Source: Sediminispirochaeta sp964394395 (GTDB taxonomy: Bacteria; Spirochaetota; Spirochaetia; DSM-16054; Sediminispirochaetaceae). Taken from it: a stretch of 15,468 nucleotides of DNA. The stretch covers positions 1 to 15,468 of the forward strand of contig CAYMWV010000074.1 in assembly GCA_964394395.1 (NCBI GenBank), written 5' to 3'. This document shows, in pieces, positions 1 through 6,949 of this stretch. The notes beneath the pieces are model-generated. The model was given only the letters and a program-made list of their open reading frames with translations, was not told the DNA's origin and ran no database searches. A program made the translations under genes and the position numbers. The stretch's first letter is position 1. Every line of letters starts with the position of its first letter.

Positions 1-711
1 AAGCTCCCCTGCAGCGGAGACCAGCATTGAAGCTCCATCGAAAATCAGATTATCGTTCCCCCCCACCATATTCACATAGACCACCGGAACCTGTCCGCTC
101 TTTCCGATTCGGGAAAGCAGACGGTACCGAACTTTCAGCTTCCCCTCAAACCAGGGGCTGGCAGAGGGGGAGATGATCAGATCCGCCCCGGCATCCAGGA
201 GTTCTCCCACCGGATCGGTTGGATAGCGGGTACCGGCCACCTGCTCGGTCTCCCACCAGATATCTTCACAGATGGCAAAGCCGATCTTCCTGTCAAGAAA
301 CGGGAAGACCCTGCGCTTAGCGGCAGGCTCGAAATAGCGCGCTTCATCAAAGACATCGTAGGTGGGAAGAAGACTCTTCGCCTGGGTAAAAAGCACCTCG
401 CCGTCTTTAATGACCGAGACGCAGTTTTGCAGCGCCTTGCCGCTTCCGTTATTGGCAGCCACATATCCCACCGCCACCGCTAAGCCGGAAGGCAGGGCTC
501 GCTGCAGACTGCGCAGTGATTTCTGATTCTCCCGGGCAAAGCCGGGATAGTCGAGAAGATCCATCGGGGGATAGCCACAGAGACTCAGCTCCGGTGTAAC
601 CAACATATCTGCCCCATCCCGGAGTGCAGCAGCGGCATACTCCTCGATCTTCTTCCGGTTCCCCTCAAAATCACCAATCAAGGCGTTCATCTGTCCAAGT
701 GCTATCTTCAT
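1..711 (-). CDS. nadE: Glutamine-dependent NAD+ synthetase, N-terminal part (partial)
   Basis: The first 237 residues of a NAD+ synthetase that uses glutamine as its nitrogen source; the C-terminal ATP-dependent synthetase domain lies beyond the left edge. The visible part is a nitrilase-fold glutaminase domain, which releases ammonia and channels it to the amidation of deamido-NAD+. The three catalytic residues of the family are seen: Glu41 in TPELSLCGYPP, Lys112 in AKSLLPTYDVFDE, and the nucleophile Cys148 in FAICEDIWW. The start is the ATG at 709-711, since MKIALGQMNALIGD is the usual N-terminus of the domain; a GGGAG sequence lies almost directly against it, so the ribosome binding site is unusual or weak. 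It is divergent from the SDR-like gene at 905. The frame stays open to the edge with no disruption. The identity is secure; only completeness is unknown. Confidence 0.93.
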   Translation of the reverse strand, partial: MKIALGQMNALIGDFEGNRKKIEEYAAAALRDGADMLVTPELSLCGYPPMDLLDYPGFARENQKSLRSLQRALPSGLAVAVGYVAANNGSGKALQNCVSVIKDGEVLFTQAKSLLPTYDVFDEARYFEPAAKRRVFPFLDRKIGFAICEDIWWETEQVAGTRYPTDPVGELLDAGADLIISPSASPWFEGKLKVRYRLLSRIGKSGQVPVVYVNMVGGNDNLIFDGASMLVSAAGEL

Positions 712-780
712 GCTCCCACTTTAGCACAAGTGGGGATAAACAGGAAAGCTCCGCGCCTCTCGAGAGGCCCAAAACCCCTT

Positions 781-884
781 CCTCAGGCAAGTCGCCTGCG
801 AGCCCTCCTGCTCGATGTCGCTTCGCGAATCGCTTCAGGTCTACTCCGCGATGTCGCTTCGCGAATCGCTTGACCCACCTGAGG
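781..884. repeat. REP-like intergenic element with two 23-bp direct repeats
   Basis: Two identical 23-bp copies occupy 813-835 and 849-871, 36 bp apart, each centred on the palindrome TTCGCGAA. The block is bounded by the inverted repeat CCTCAGG (781-787) and CCTGAGG (878-884). It lies in the divergent gap between nadE and the SDR-like gene. Such short palindromic units are typical of REP/BIME-type dispersed repeats, but whether other copies exist in the genome cannot be seen here. Each copy contains an in-frame ATG, which artificially lengthens the downstream reading frame. Confidence 0.55.
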
Positions 885-904
885 CTTGCAGCTACTATGG
901 GGTC

Positions 905-1570
905 ATGGCAGGACGGGTACTGATAACCGGAAAAACCACCAAACTGGGCACTCTCCTGGTCGACACCTATCTCTCCAGGGGATGGGAGGTGGTAGCTACG
1001 GTACGTCAGGATGAGGGTCCCCAGGAGGAGAGTGAGATTGATGCCAACCTGCTCATTACTACCTGGAACCGCCGCAGCCCCCTGGCTGCCAAGAACGTAC
1101 TCTTAAGCGGTATCAACCGCTTTGGGGATATCAATGAGGCGGTGGTTATCTTTCCCATGGATGGAGAAAACCGCCCCCTTCACGAACTCCCGTCGGCGGC
1201 CATCGAGGCCTCCATTGACGGTCAGATCAAAAGCCAGCTTTTCATGATCAAGGAGGTCCTCTCCTGGTTTCAGCGCAAAAAGAGGGGTCAACTCTCGCTG
1301 GTTCGCTACGACGAGGGAGCCGATATCCTCCCCCCTCTTGATGCAATCTGCTCTGGAACATTTCACTCCCTCTCCAGGAGCCTTTTTACCTTCTATCAAA
1401 ACGAGGAGCTTCGCATTAACAGCTTCGAATCCGACACCAGTGATACAAAAGCATTTGTCTCCTTTATTATGAAGAACCTGGATGAAAAAGCGAGGGGGAA
1501 CCACGGGAAGTTCTACCGCTACAACGACCGGGGAGTGCTCAGGAATATAGGAAAGCCCTTCCGTAAATAA
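905..1570 (+). CDS. SDR-like Rossmann-fold protein of unknown substrate
   Basis: A 221-residue protein whose N-terminus, GRVLITGKTTKLGTLLVD, has the beta-strand, Gly-rich turn and helix of a short-chain dehydrogenase/reductase-type nucleotide-binding fold. The usual TGxxxGxG is changed to TGKTTKLG, so only the first and last glycines are kept, and no clear catalytic YxxxK motif is seen; it may be a non-catalytic or highly diverged member. The reading frame is open upstream to an ATG at 815, but that extension is translated from the 23-bp direct repeats, so the ATG at 905 is preferred; no strong Shine-Dalgarno precedes either. The stop is followed at once by a terminator-like hairpin array. 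No signal peptide or membrane segment is seen. The fold is fairly sure, the function is unknown. Confidence 0.7.
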   Translation: MAGRVLITGKTTKLGTLLVDTYLSRGWEVVATVRQDEGPQEESEIDANLLITTWNRRSPLAAKNVLLSGINRFGDINEAVVIFPMDGENRPLHELPSAAIEASIDGQIKSQLFMIKEVLSWFQRKKRGQLSLVRYDEGADILPPLDAICSGTFHSLSRSLFTFYQNEELRINSFESDTSDTKAFVSFIMKNLDEKARGNHGKFYRYNDRGVLRNIGKPFRK

Positions 1571-1654
1571 ACGACCACCGGTAAAACCGGTGGTTTTACT
1601 TGGCCCCCTGGGAGGGGGCTTACAGCAGCCAATGGCTGCTGTCGGTGGTCGTTT
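1569..1654. repeat. Hairpin array, first module (closing stem with inner hairpins)
   Basis: A perfect 12-bp stem (1569-1580 with 1643-1654) encloses two perfect hairpins, 1603-1609/1613-1619 (GC-rich, 3-nt loop) and 1622-1630/1634-1642 (9 bp, 3-nt loop), giving a predicted three-way junction. The closing stem is mutually exclusive with another perfect 9-bp hairpin at 1574-1582/1586-1594. The block starts at the stop codon of the SDR-like gene. A related sequence in the opposite orientation lies at 6861-6923. It could be a terminator cluster, a structured RNA or a mobile palindromic repeat; the sequence alone does not decide. Confidence 0.7.
1574..1598 (+). terminator. Probable intrinsic terminator of the SDR-like gene
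   Basis: A perfect 9-bp stem (accaccggt/accggtggt) with a 3-nt AAA loop is followed by TTTT, four bases after the stop codon. The T-run is short, and the 5' arm can instead pair with 1643-1652, which would undo this hairpin. Confidence 0.5.
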
Positions 1655-1659
1655 GTTGA

Positions 1660-1740
1660 AAAAGCACGATTCAGGCAGAGCCTGAATCGTCGCCAGTTTG
1701 TTAACTGGCGGACCACCGCCAGAGGCGGTGGTTTGCTTTT
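1660..1740. repeat. Hairpin array, second module (three consecutive hairpins)
   Basis: Three perfect hairpins stand end to end: 1666-1676/1680-1690 (11 bp), 1691-1698/1703-1710 (8 bp) and 1712-1720/1724-1732 (9 bp, followed by TTTGCTTTT, so terminator-like on the + strand). They are framed by the complementary ends AAAAGC (1660-1665) and GCTTTT (1735-1740). No reading frame in it looks coding. It precedes the transporter gene at 1790. Confidence 0.65.
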
Positions 1741-1754
1741 ACAATAAACTCCGA

Positions 1755-1783
1755 TTGACGATGCTCCTGCCATCGGGTAAGCT
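1755..1783 (+). promoter_or_regulatory. Weak candidate promoter of the symporter-like gene
   Basis: TTGACG at 1755-1760 is followed after 17 bases by TAAGCT (1778-1783). The -35 is good and the -10 poor. If it is used, transcription would begin almost at the ATG at 1790, giving a leaderless or very short leader, which agrees with the absence of a clear Shine-Dalgarno there. Confidence 0.25.
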
Positions 1784-1789
1784 CATTCC

Positions 1790-3025
1790 ATGAAAATCTG
1801 GATAAAATATCTTATCGCAATTATCACTGGCTTTTTCCTCAGCAGATATATACCGGAGAGCCTCTTCTCTGACCCCGGCCCACTCCTCCAAACCATAAGC
1901 AGGGTAATACTGCGAATTGGAACCTATCTACTCTTCCCCCTCCTCTTTTTTTCCATGGCCTACGGCTTTTACAGTTTACGTATTGAAAAGCGGGTGCTGC
2001 CGGTGCTCCTTAAAACCCTGGGGATCATTCTCGCAACAGGGATTCTCCTCACCCTCCTGGGATTGGTTTCGGTTTTGATCCTAAGTCCTGACAGAATACC
2101 CGTGATCATTGAAAGTGACAAAATCTACTCCTTTCCAGGACCATTGGAAATCTTTCACTCCCTCTTTCCGGAAAACCTCTTTTCCATCTTTGACGATGCG
2201 GCACCCTTTCTTTTTCCAGTTGCTTTTCTCGCCCTTCTGCTGGGCTTCGGCTTCTCCTTCGACAAGGTGTTGGCAAGACCGGCTGTTCAGCTCTTTGACA
2301 GCTTTTCCCGGGTATTCTTTTACCTGTCGAGAATCTTTACAGAAATCCTCTCTGTTGGAATGGTCTTTGTCAGCGCAGCCCTCTTTACAAGGTTGGAGAA
2401 CACCCCTGAGCTGGATCTTTTCAGGCACTTTTTCCTTATCCTTATTATAGACACCATTATTATTTTCTTTATCATCTATCCCTTACTCTTCTCTCTCTTA
2501 ACGAAGGAGCGAAACCCCTACCGTTATCTTTATGCTCTTCTCGCACCAGCAATGAGCGCCTTCTTTTCTGGAGATTCCCGATTTACCTACATAAACCTGG
2601 TTCTGCACAGCAAAGAGAACCTGGGTGTCCCCCGTCCAGCCGGAGCAGTTTCTCTCCCCCTCTTTACCCTCTTTGGAAAGGCTGGAACGGCCATGGTTAC
2701 AGCCATCGGTTTTATTATTCTTTTAAGCAGCTATTCCAGTCTTGGCATCGGGTTTCAGGAGCTGATCTGGATCGGATTGAGCAGCTTCCTTATCTCCTTT
2801 CTCACCCCTGCAGTTCCCCGGGCCGGAGTGCTGGCAGCGATTGCCTATCTCTGCGCCGGATACGGGAAAGGAATAGAGGAGGCGTATCTCATCCTGCTTC
2901 CTGCTCTGCCAGTGATGATGAGTTTCTCGGTTCTCATTGATACCATCACCGCAGGATTGGGCAGTTTGGTGGTGGCACATAAGGAAGAGAATCTGAAACA
3001 TATTCCTGCGAAGGATTTTGTTTAG
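1790..3025 (+). CDS. Divergent dicarboxylate/amino acid:cation symporter (DAACS) family protein
   Basis: A 411-residue inner-membrane protein with about eight hydrophobic segments and two re-entrant-hairpin-like regions in the C-terminal half, matching the length and layout of glutamate/aspartate:Na+ symporters. The C-terminal core (LAPAMSAFFSGDSRF, VSLPLFTLFGKAGTAM, FLTPAVPRAG, LPVMMSFSVLIDTIT) aligns with hairpin 1, TM7, hairpin 2 and TM8. The key residues are altered: the NMDGT sodium motif reads GKAGT (residues 296-300), the serine-rich hairpin-1 tip reads SGDSR, and in TM8 the positions of the Asp and Arg that hold the substrate are Thr387 and Leu390, with Val394 and Lys398 where sodium-binding Asn and Asp are expected. 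It may use another ion or substrate. The start is the first ATG of the frame, before a hydrophobic segment. It faces the envelope-protein gene at 3057 convergently, 31 bp away. Confidence 0.82.
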   Translation: MKIWIKYLIAIITGFFLSRYIPESLFSDPGPLLQTISRVILRIGTYLLFPLLFFSMAYGFYSLRIEKRVLPVLLKTLGIILATGILLTLLGLVSVLILSPDRIPVIIESDKIYSFPGPLEIFHSLFPENLFSIFDDAAPFLFPVAFLALLLGFGFSFDKVLARPAVQLFDSFSRVFFYLSRIFTEILSVGMVFVSAALFTRLENTPELDLFRHFFLILIIDTIIIFFIIYPLLFSLLTKERNPYRYLYALLAPAMSAFFSGDSRFTYINLVLHSKENLGVPRPAGAVSLPLFTLFGKAGTAMVTAIGFIILLSSYSSLGIGFQELIWIGLSSFLISFLTPAVPRAGVLAAIAYLCAGYGKGIEEAYLILLPALPVMMSFSVLIDTITAGLGSLVVAHKEENLKHIPAKDFV

Positions 3026-3056
3026 GAAGAGCCCAGAGAAAAGCTCAGAGAAGAAC

Positions 3057-3743
3057 TCAGAAAAGATAAGCAGCTTTCAGGGAGATCCCCAGGCCATCGA
3101 AAAAGGGAAGATCCTCTCCATCCCAGAGCCGGTGGACCGGAAAAAGCACATCTGCAGCAAAGAGCAGACGATGGGTGCCGTTCAATAAAAACGACCCGTA
3201 CCATCCGGCAGCCGGAAGAATAAACCTTGCCCCTTCATACAGATTGCCCACTAAAGCGCCAAGATTCTCTTCATTCTCCCACACCACAATAGGGATCGGG
3301 AGGTGCAGGTTGATCGAAAGGCTAGGCCCGGTACTCCAGGATTCCTTTAGCACCAGATCGTAACGGATGGTTCCGGAGGGCCGAAGGGTGAGAAAGGTCA
3401 CATCCCGATGCTCCAACTCCGCAGGTACCGCCTGTCCGGTATCACTATGGTAGAGATACCAGGCCCTATGGATAGCCAGGGCTGGAGCCAGGGAAAAGCG
3501 GCTCTCTCCAAAATGAAAGGGAAAACCAAGGGATGCAAAGGGCTGTAGTGGAGAAGGAGCCCCGATATCAGTGCGGCTGTTTCCGGTCCATATGATACCA
3601 CCCCCTATCTCGACTCCATCCAGGGCATACAGGGTTGAAGCTGGCGCAAAGAGTACCATCAACACAAAAAGAAGCGCCAAATGGGGGGAGAAAGAGGAAA
3701 GAAACCACCTATTCTGCTTAGGATTCTGCTTAGCTCGCCTCAT
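3057..3743 (-). CDS. Secreted beta-rich envelope protein, hypothetical
   Basis: A 228-residue protein with a basic N-terminus, a long hydrophobic stretch (about residues 20-38) and a likely signal-peptidase site after LYA (residue 40). The mature part alternates short hydrophobic and aromatic strands with polar turns (GVEIGGGIIW, SLSINLHLP, AAYLF at the end) and finishes in Phe, features common in small outer-membrane beta-barrel proteins of spirochaetes. I do not recognise a named family. The ATG at 3743 is chosen; a GTG at 3764 would add seven residues, but a TATACT -10-like sequence lies within that extension (3750-3755). It follows proS on the same strand with a 36-bp gap, so it may be co-transcribed with it. 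No hairpin terminator is evident in the 31-bp convergent gap after its stop. Confidence 0.7.
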   Translation of the reverse strand: MRRAKQNPKQNRWFLSSFSPHLALLFVLMVLFAPASTLYALDGVEIGGGIIWTGNSRTDIGAPSPLQPFASLGFPFHFGESRFSLAPALAIHRAWYLYHSDTGQAVPAELEHRDVTFLTLRPSGTIRYDLVLKESWSTGPSLSINLHLPIPIVVWENEENLGALVGNLYEGARFILPAAGWYGSFLLNGTHRLLFAADVLFPVHRLWDGEDLPFFDGLGISLKAAYLF

Positions 3744-3779
3744 ACGAAACAAAGTATAACACACAGCAGCTGATTTGGC

Positions 3780-5210
3780 CTAGTAGGACTTGGCGTATAC
3801 GGCAATCTTTTGAGCCGCTTTTCCGCACCGGGGGCACACCTTTCCAGTCAAATCGGGCTGTTCAAAGGGAATTACCCTCACCGTAGCTTTGGTTTCATCC
3901 TTGATGGCGGTTTCACAGGCAGAATCGCCACACCAGGCCATCCTGGCAAAGCCACCATCCCCGGTAAAGAAAGCCTTAAACGCCTCATAGTCATCTATAT
4001 CCCGGCTATTCTTCTCCCGGTGCTCCAGGGCTCTCTGGAAGAGGGCATCCTGAATTTCTCCAAGGAGCTGCCGTACCCGCTCGGGTACCGACTCGATGGG
4101 AAGAAACTCCTTCTCCCCTGTATCCCGCCGGACCACCACAGCCTTTCGGTTCTCCATATCCTTCGGGCCTATCTCGATCCTTACTGGGCAACCCAGCATC
4201 TCCCATTCCGAGAACTTCCATCCCGGACTGTTGGCATCATCATCATCAAAATTGACCCGAAAATCTCCCTTCATCCGATCATAGAGCTTCCGGGCGTAGC
4301 CGACAACCTCTTCCTTGTTCTTGTTCTTGAAGATGGGGATTATCACCGCCTCGGTAGGAGCCAGTTTTGGGGGAACCACCAGCCCTTTATCATCCGAATG
4401 GGTCATGATCAGCGCTCCCACAAGCCGGGTGGAGACGCCCCAACTGGTAGCCCAGACATGATCGAGTCCACCCTTATCGGTCTGGAAGGTGACATCAAAG
4501 GCTTTCGCAAAGTTCTGGCCCAGAAAGTGGCTGGTCCCGGCCTGCAGTGCCTTCCGGTCCTGCATCATCGCCTCAATTGCGTAGGTATCCACCGCCCCGG
4601 CAAACTTCTCATTGGCCGATTTGACCCCCGTTAACACCGGAATCGCCATGAAGGTTTCCACAAACTCCTTGTAGACATTGAGCATCCGCACCGTCTCCTC
4701 TTCCGCCTCTTCGGCAGTTGCATGGGCGGTGTGCCCCTCCTGCCACAGAAACTCGGAGGTGCGGAGAAAGAGCCGGGTCCGTTTCTCCCACCGGAGAACG
4801 TTTGCCCACTGATTTATCAGAAGGGGAAGGTCCCGGTAGGACTGGATCCACTTCTTGTACATACTCCAGATGATGGTTTCCGAGGTGGGACGAACAACCA
4901 GGGGCTCCTCAAGCTCCTCTCCTCCGGCGTGGGTAACCACCGCAAGCTCGGGGCTGAAGCCTTCCACATGCTCCGCCTCCTTATGGATGAAGCTTTCGGG
5001 AATAAGAAGGGGAAAGTAGGCGTTCACATGGCCGGTGGCCTTGAACATATCATCCAGGTTCCGCTGAATCCCTTCCCAGAGAGCGTATCCCCGGGGACGA
5101 ATAACCATACACCCCTTTACAGGGGAATAGTCAGCCAGCCGGGCGTTAAGAACGATATCTACATACCATTGGGAATAGTTTTCACTTCTGGGGGTAATCT
5201 TTTCTGCCAT
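3780..5210 (-). CDS. proS: Prolyl-tRNA synthetase, archaeal/eukaryotic type
   Basis: A 476-residue cytoplasmic class II aminoacyl-tRNA synthetase that charges tRNA-Pro. It lacks the editing insertion of bacterial-type ProRS and has the C-terminal zinc-binding domain of the archaeal/eukaryotic (Thermus-like) type. Visible landmarks are motif 1 around FPLLIPES (66-73), the proline/ATP site RPTSE (107-111), motif 2 RTSEFLWQEGHTAH (150-163), and four zinc-ligand candidates Cys427, Cys432, Cys459 and Cys462. It ends KSY, and a C-terminal Tyr is typical of the group. The start is the ATG at 5210, preceded by a strong GGAGG five bases upstream. It has its own promoter in the gap after the DUF2259 gene, with a 12-bp palindrome in the leader. 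The length and motifs are normal. Identity is secure. Confidence 0.97.
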   Translation of the reverse strand: MAEKITPRSENYSQWYVDIVLNARLADYSPVKGCMVIRPRGYALWEGIQRNLDDMFKATGHVNAYFPLLIPESFIHKEAEHVEGFSPELAVVTHAGGEELEEPLVVRPTSETIIWSMYKKWIQSYRDLPLLINQWANVLRWEKRTRLFLRTSEFLWQEGHTAHATAEEAEEETVRMLNVYKEFVETFMAIPVLTGVKSANEKFAGAVDTYAIEAMMQDRKALQAGTSHFLGQNFAKAFDVTFQTDKGGLDHVWATSWGVSTRLVGALIMTHSDDKGLVVPPKLAPTEAVIIPIFKNKNKEEVVGYARKLYDRMKGDFRVNFDDDDANSPGWKFSEWEMLGCPVRIEIGPKDMENRKAVVVRRDTGEKEFLPIESVPERVRQLLGEIQDALFQRALEHREKNSRDIDDYEAFKAFFTGDGGFARMAWCGDSACETAIKDETKATVRVIPFEQPDLTGKVCPRCGKAAQKIAVYAKSY

Positions 5211-5234
5211 GGGAACCTCCGGGGATTACTACAA

Positions 5235-5264
5235 GCGCTTTCAAAATGTCACTTTTGAAAGCGC
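5235..5264. promoter_or_regulatory. 12-bp inverted repeat in the proS leader
   Basis: Arms 5235-5246 and 5253-5264 are perfectly complementary (12 bp, 6-nt loop). On the proS (-) strand it starts about 8 bases after the predicted transcription start and ends about 25 bases before the start codon. No T-run follows, so it is not a typical terminator. It could be a repressor operator, an mRNA-stabilising 5' hairpin, or a translation control element. Confidence 0.5.
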
Positions 5265-5278
5265 CTCACTGGATCTCT

Positions 5279-5307
5279 ATTGTATAGATGAAAAAAGTGC
5301 GGGTCAA
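5279..5307 (-). promoter_or_regulatory. Predicted sigma70-type promoter of proS
   Basis: On the - strand, TTGACC (5302-5307) and TACAAT (5279-5284) are separated by exactly 17 bases; each matches the consensus at five of six positions. The expected start is near 5272. The -35 lies in a small palindrome, GGGTCA/TGACCC (5301-5306/5310-5315), just after the DUF2259 stop codon. Confidence 0.6.
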
Positions 5308-5323
5308 GATGACCCTACCACCG

Positions 5324-6013
5324 CTACCACCGGAGGGTTTCCACCATGTAGCGGATGTTGTTTCCACTCCCATCGAGTTCATCCCGCTCAATAACAAATA
5401 CCAGACCCTTCTCATCGGGGCTGAAGAATACCCGCTTGATCCGGTACTCCAAGACGCCCGGCCGTTTATAGTCCGGATGGCCCACCTTATACGATCTGGC
5501 CTTTCCACTCTTGGGAGTAATCTTCACTTCAAGATGAAAGGAGGAGGAAACATCCTTACCTTCTCCATAGCTGTGCTGAATCAGCTCTACCTCGAACTGC
5601 TCTCCCCGCAGGAAGTCCCGAAACTCCAGGTGCTTTTGGGGAGTATCACCATTGATCAACAGATAGACCAGACGACCCGTTGCCAGATGATTAATCTTCT
5701 CCTTCTCGATTCTGGGAGTAAACTCCCGTAGTGCCATATAAAGCGCCCCGGAACCGTTCTGCCCGGGATAGATCTCTTCATCGTAGCTTTTTTTCAATAC
5801 CCCGCCGGAAAGAAAACGGTTCCCCGCCATATCCACCATATAGAGCTCGGCATAAGCCCTGGAATCCTCCGCACCAATGCCATATTGGGCAAAAAGGAAG
5901 AGCTTTGCGTCTTCAGAGAAACCTAAATTTTCAAATGCGGCAATATCTCCTGCAAAAAGCCGGATCGATAGAAAAAAGAGCAGAACCGGCACGATTAAAG
6001 CCCGTTTTTGCAT
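5324..6013 (-). CDS. DUF2259 family predicted secreted protein
   Basis: A 229-residue protein with a clear signal peptide (MQKRALIVPVLLFFLSIRLFA, cleaved before GDIAAFENLG). The mature N-terminus, AAFENLGFSEDAKLFLFAQYG followed by AYAELYMVDMAGNRFLSGGV, is the recognisable opening of DUF2259 proteins, a family of unknown function found in treponemes and some proteobacteria. It probably lies in the periplasm. A second similar stretch near the C-terminus (KRVFFSPDEKGLVFVIER) suggests two beta-propeller-like blade motifs, each having the form 'SPD-x-K-hydrophobic-hydrophobic'; this is inference. The start at 6013 is chosen over the ATGs at 6028-6031 because GGGAGG stands seven bases before it and the signal peptide begins there. 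It is divergent from the membrane protein gene at 6089. Confidence 0.78.
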   Translation of the reverse strand: MQKRALIVPVLLFFLSIRLFAGDIAAFENLGFSEDAKLFLFAQYGIGAEDSRAYAELYMVDMAGNRFLSGGVLKKSYDEEIYPGQNGSGALYMALREFTPRIEKEKINHLATGRLVYLLINGDTPQKHLEFRDFLRGEQFEVELIQHSYGEGKDVSSSFHLEVKITPKSGKARSYKVGHPDYKRPGVLEYRIKRVFFSPDEKGLVFVIERDELDGSGNNIRYMVETLRW

Positions 6014-6088
6014 GATACATCCTCCCATCACTAGTATCGTACCGGATAGATCAATACTATAGTTTTTTCTTCCTCAAATTGGTATGAT

Positions 6089-6853
6089 ATGGCCATGACC
6101 CTTCGAAGCGTTATTCAGGTATCAGGTTTACTCCTCTCCATCTGTGCTACCCTTGTTGGGGCCTGGAGCCTCTATGAAGCTTTTCCCCACAGCAAAGAAA
6201 TCCTGAATCTGCAAACCATCTCCCTTGTCGCCCTGGGGGTCATTTTAACCATTGTTTCCCTGATGCTGATGCTCTCTTTTCGAAACACTCCAAATCCCGA
6301 GGTCACCTTCTATGTTTTGGGGATGCAGGCCCTTGCATTTCATGCTCTGCGGCCAACGATCCTGGCCCTGGTAAACAAGGGTACAGTATGGACAATAACT
6401 GCAACCCTTACCCGGTTTATCCACTTCGGCAATATGCTCTTTGTTCTATCCCTTTTCGTTTCGGGCCTCTTTGCCGCAGGCCTGGCCTTGCAGCGCCGTA
6501 CCATTCTTTTGACTACATCATTTTTTATCGCATTCATCCTTTCTGCCCTTATCCCGATCGACATCTCCCAATTCTCCCAAAGGATGCTCTTCCGTTCAGG
6601 GCTGGATACGGGCATTCTTATCGGTTCTGTCATTATCTCTCTTCTTGCGGTTGTTAACTTTATTATGGCTTCAATTCAGCAGGAGGAAAAAAAGCACCTC
6701 ACCCTGGGAGCGGGGGTTCTCCTCTCCCTGACAGGAGGCTTTTTCATCTTCTATCTTCCCTTTACGTACGCCTCCCCGGTGGGGATCCTCCTGATCATTA
6801 TCGGATCCTACCTTTTTGGAAGCAGAACCCACCAGATATACCTTTGGCTGTAA
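6089..6853 (+). CDS. Polytopic membrane protein, hypothetical
   Basis: A 254-residue, highly hydrophobic protein with seven or eight predicted membrane segments (about residues 8-28, 42-64, 72-93, 113-134, 139-157, 175-195, 207-224 and 230-245). Short loops carry the charged groups, for example QQEEKKH before the seventh segment. No catalytic motif or named family is recognised; the layout resembles the 7TM sensory or LiaF-like membrane proteins only in general form. No Shine-Dalgarno is seen; TATGAT at 6083-6088 could be a -10, in which case the ATG at 6095 would be nearly leaderless and the protein two residues shorter. Its stop codon runs directly into the hairpin repeat at 6861-6923, which shares the GGCTGTAAG sequence with the gene's own last codons. 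Confidence 0.7.
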   Translation: MAMTLRSVIQVSGLLLSICATLVGAWSLYEAFPHSKEILNLQTISLVALGVILTIVSLMLMLSFRNTPNPEVTFYVLGMQALAFHALRPTILALVNKGTVWTITATLTRFIHFGNMLFVLSLFVSGLFAAGLALQRRTILLTTSFFIAFILSALIPIDISQFSQRMLFRSGLDTGILIGSVIISLLAVVNFIMASIQQEEKKHLTLGAGVLLSLTGGFFIFYLPFTYASPVGILLIIIGSYLFGSRTHQIYLWL

Positions 6854-6860
6854 GATTTTG

Positions 6861-6923
6861 GCTGTAAGCCCCCTCCCAGGGGACGCACGTAAAACCACCG
6901 GTCTTACCCGGTGGTCGTTTTTT
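6861..6923 (+). repeat. Second copy of the hairpin repeat; probable bidirectional terminator
   Basis: This sequence matches the reverse complement of 1569-1622: a GTAAGCCCCCTCCCAGGGG block, then an AAAACCACCGG...CCGGTGGTCGTTT hairpin. The stem is 6894-6901/6908-6915 (8 bp) followed by CGTTTTTT on the + strand; on the - strand it is followed by TTTTACG. A smaller hairpin (6870-6874/6878-6882) precedes it. It sits between two convergent genes, where a bidirectional terminator is expected. The compact form here lacks the hairpins beyond the core that are seen in the first copy. Confidence 0.65.
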
Positions 6924-6949
6924 GAGGCTTTCCCGCAGTGTTTACATCA

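Noticed and set aside
815..904. An N-terminal extension of the SDR-like protein from the ATG at 815
   Set aside because: The 30 added residues come from the 23-bp direct repeats and precede the expected start of the Rossmann fold.
1569..1740. An integron attC site or a tRNA-like cloverleaf
   Set aside because: No RYYYAAC/GTTRRRY core sites, no integrase nearby, and no tRNA anticodon or T-arm consensus can be fitted to the stems.
3810..5258. Long open frames antisense to proS (up to 274 residues)
   Set aside because: They overlap a certain proS gene, have Pro/His/Arg-rich products without family features, and follow from its GC-rich codon use.
5211..5323. A T-box riboswitch upstream of proS
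   Set aside because: The predicted leader is only about 60 bases, has no T-box-like conserved sequence and no terminator with a T-run.
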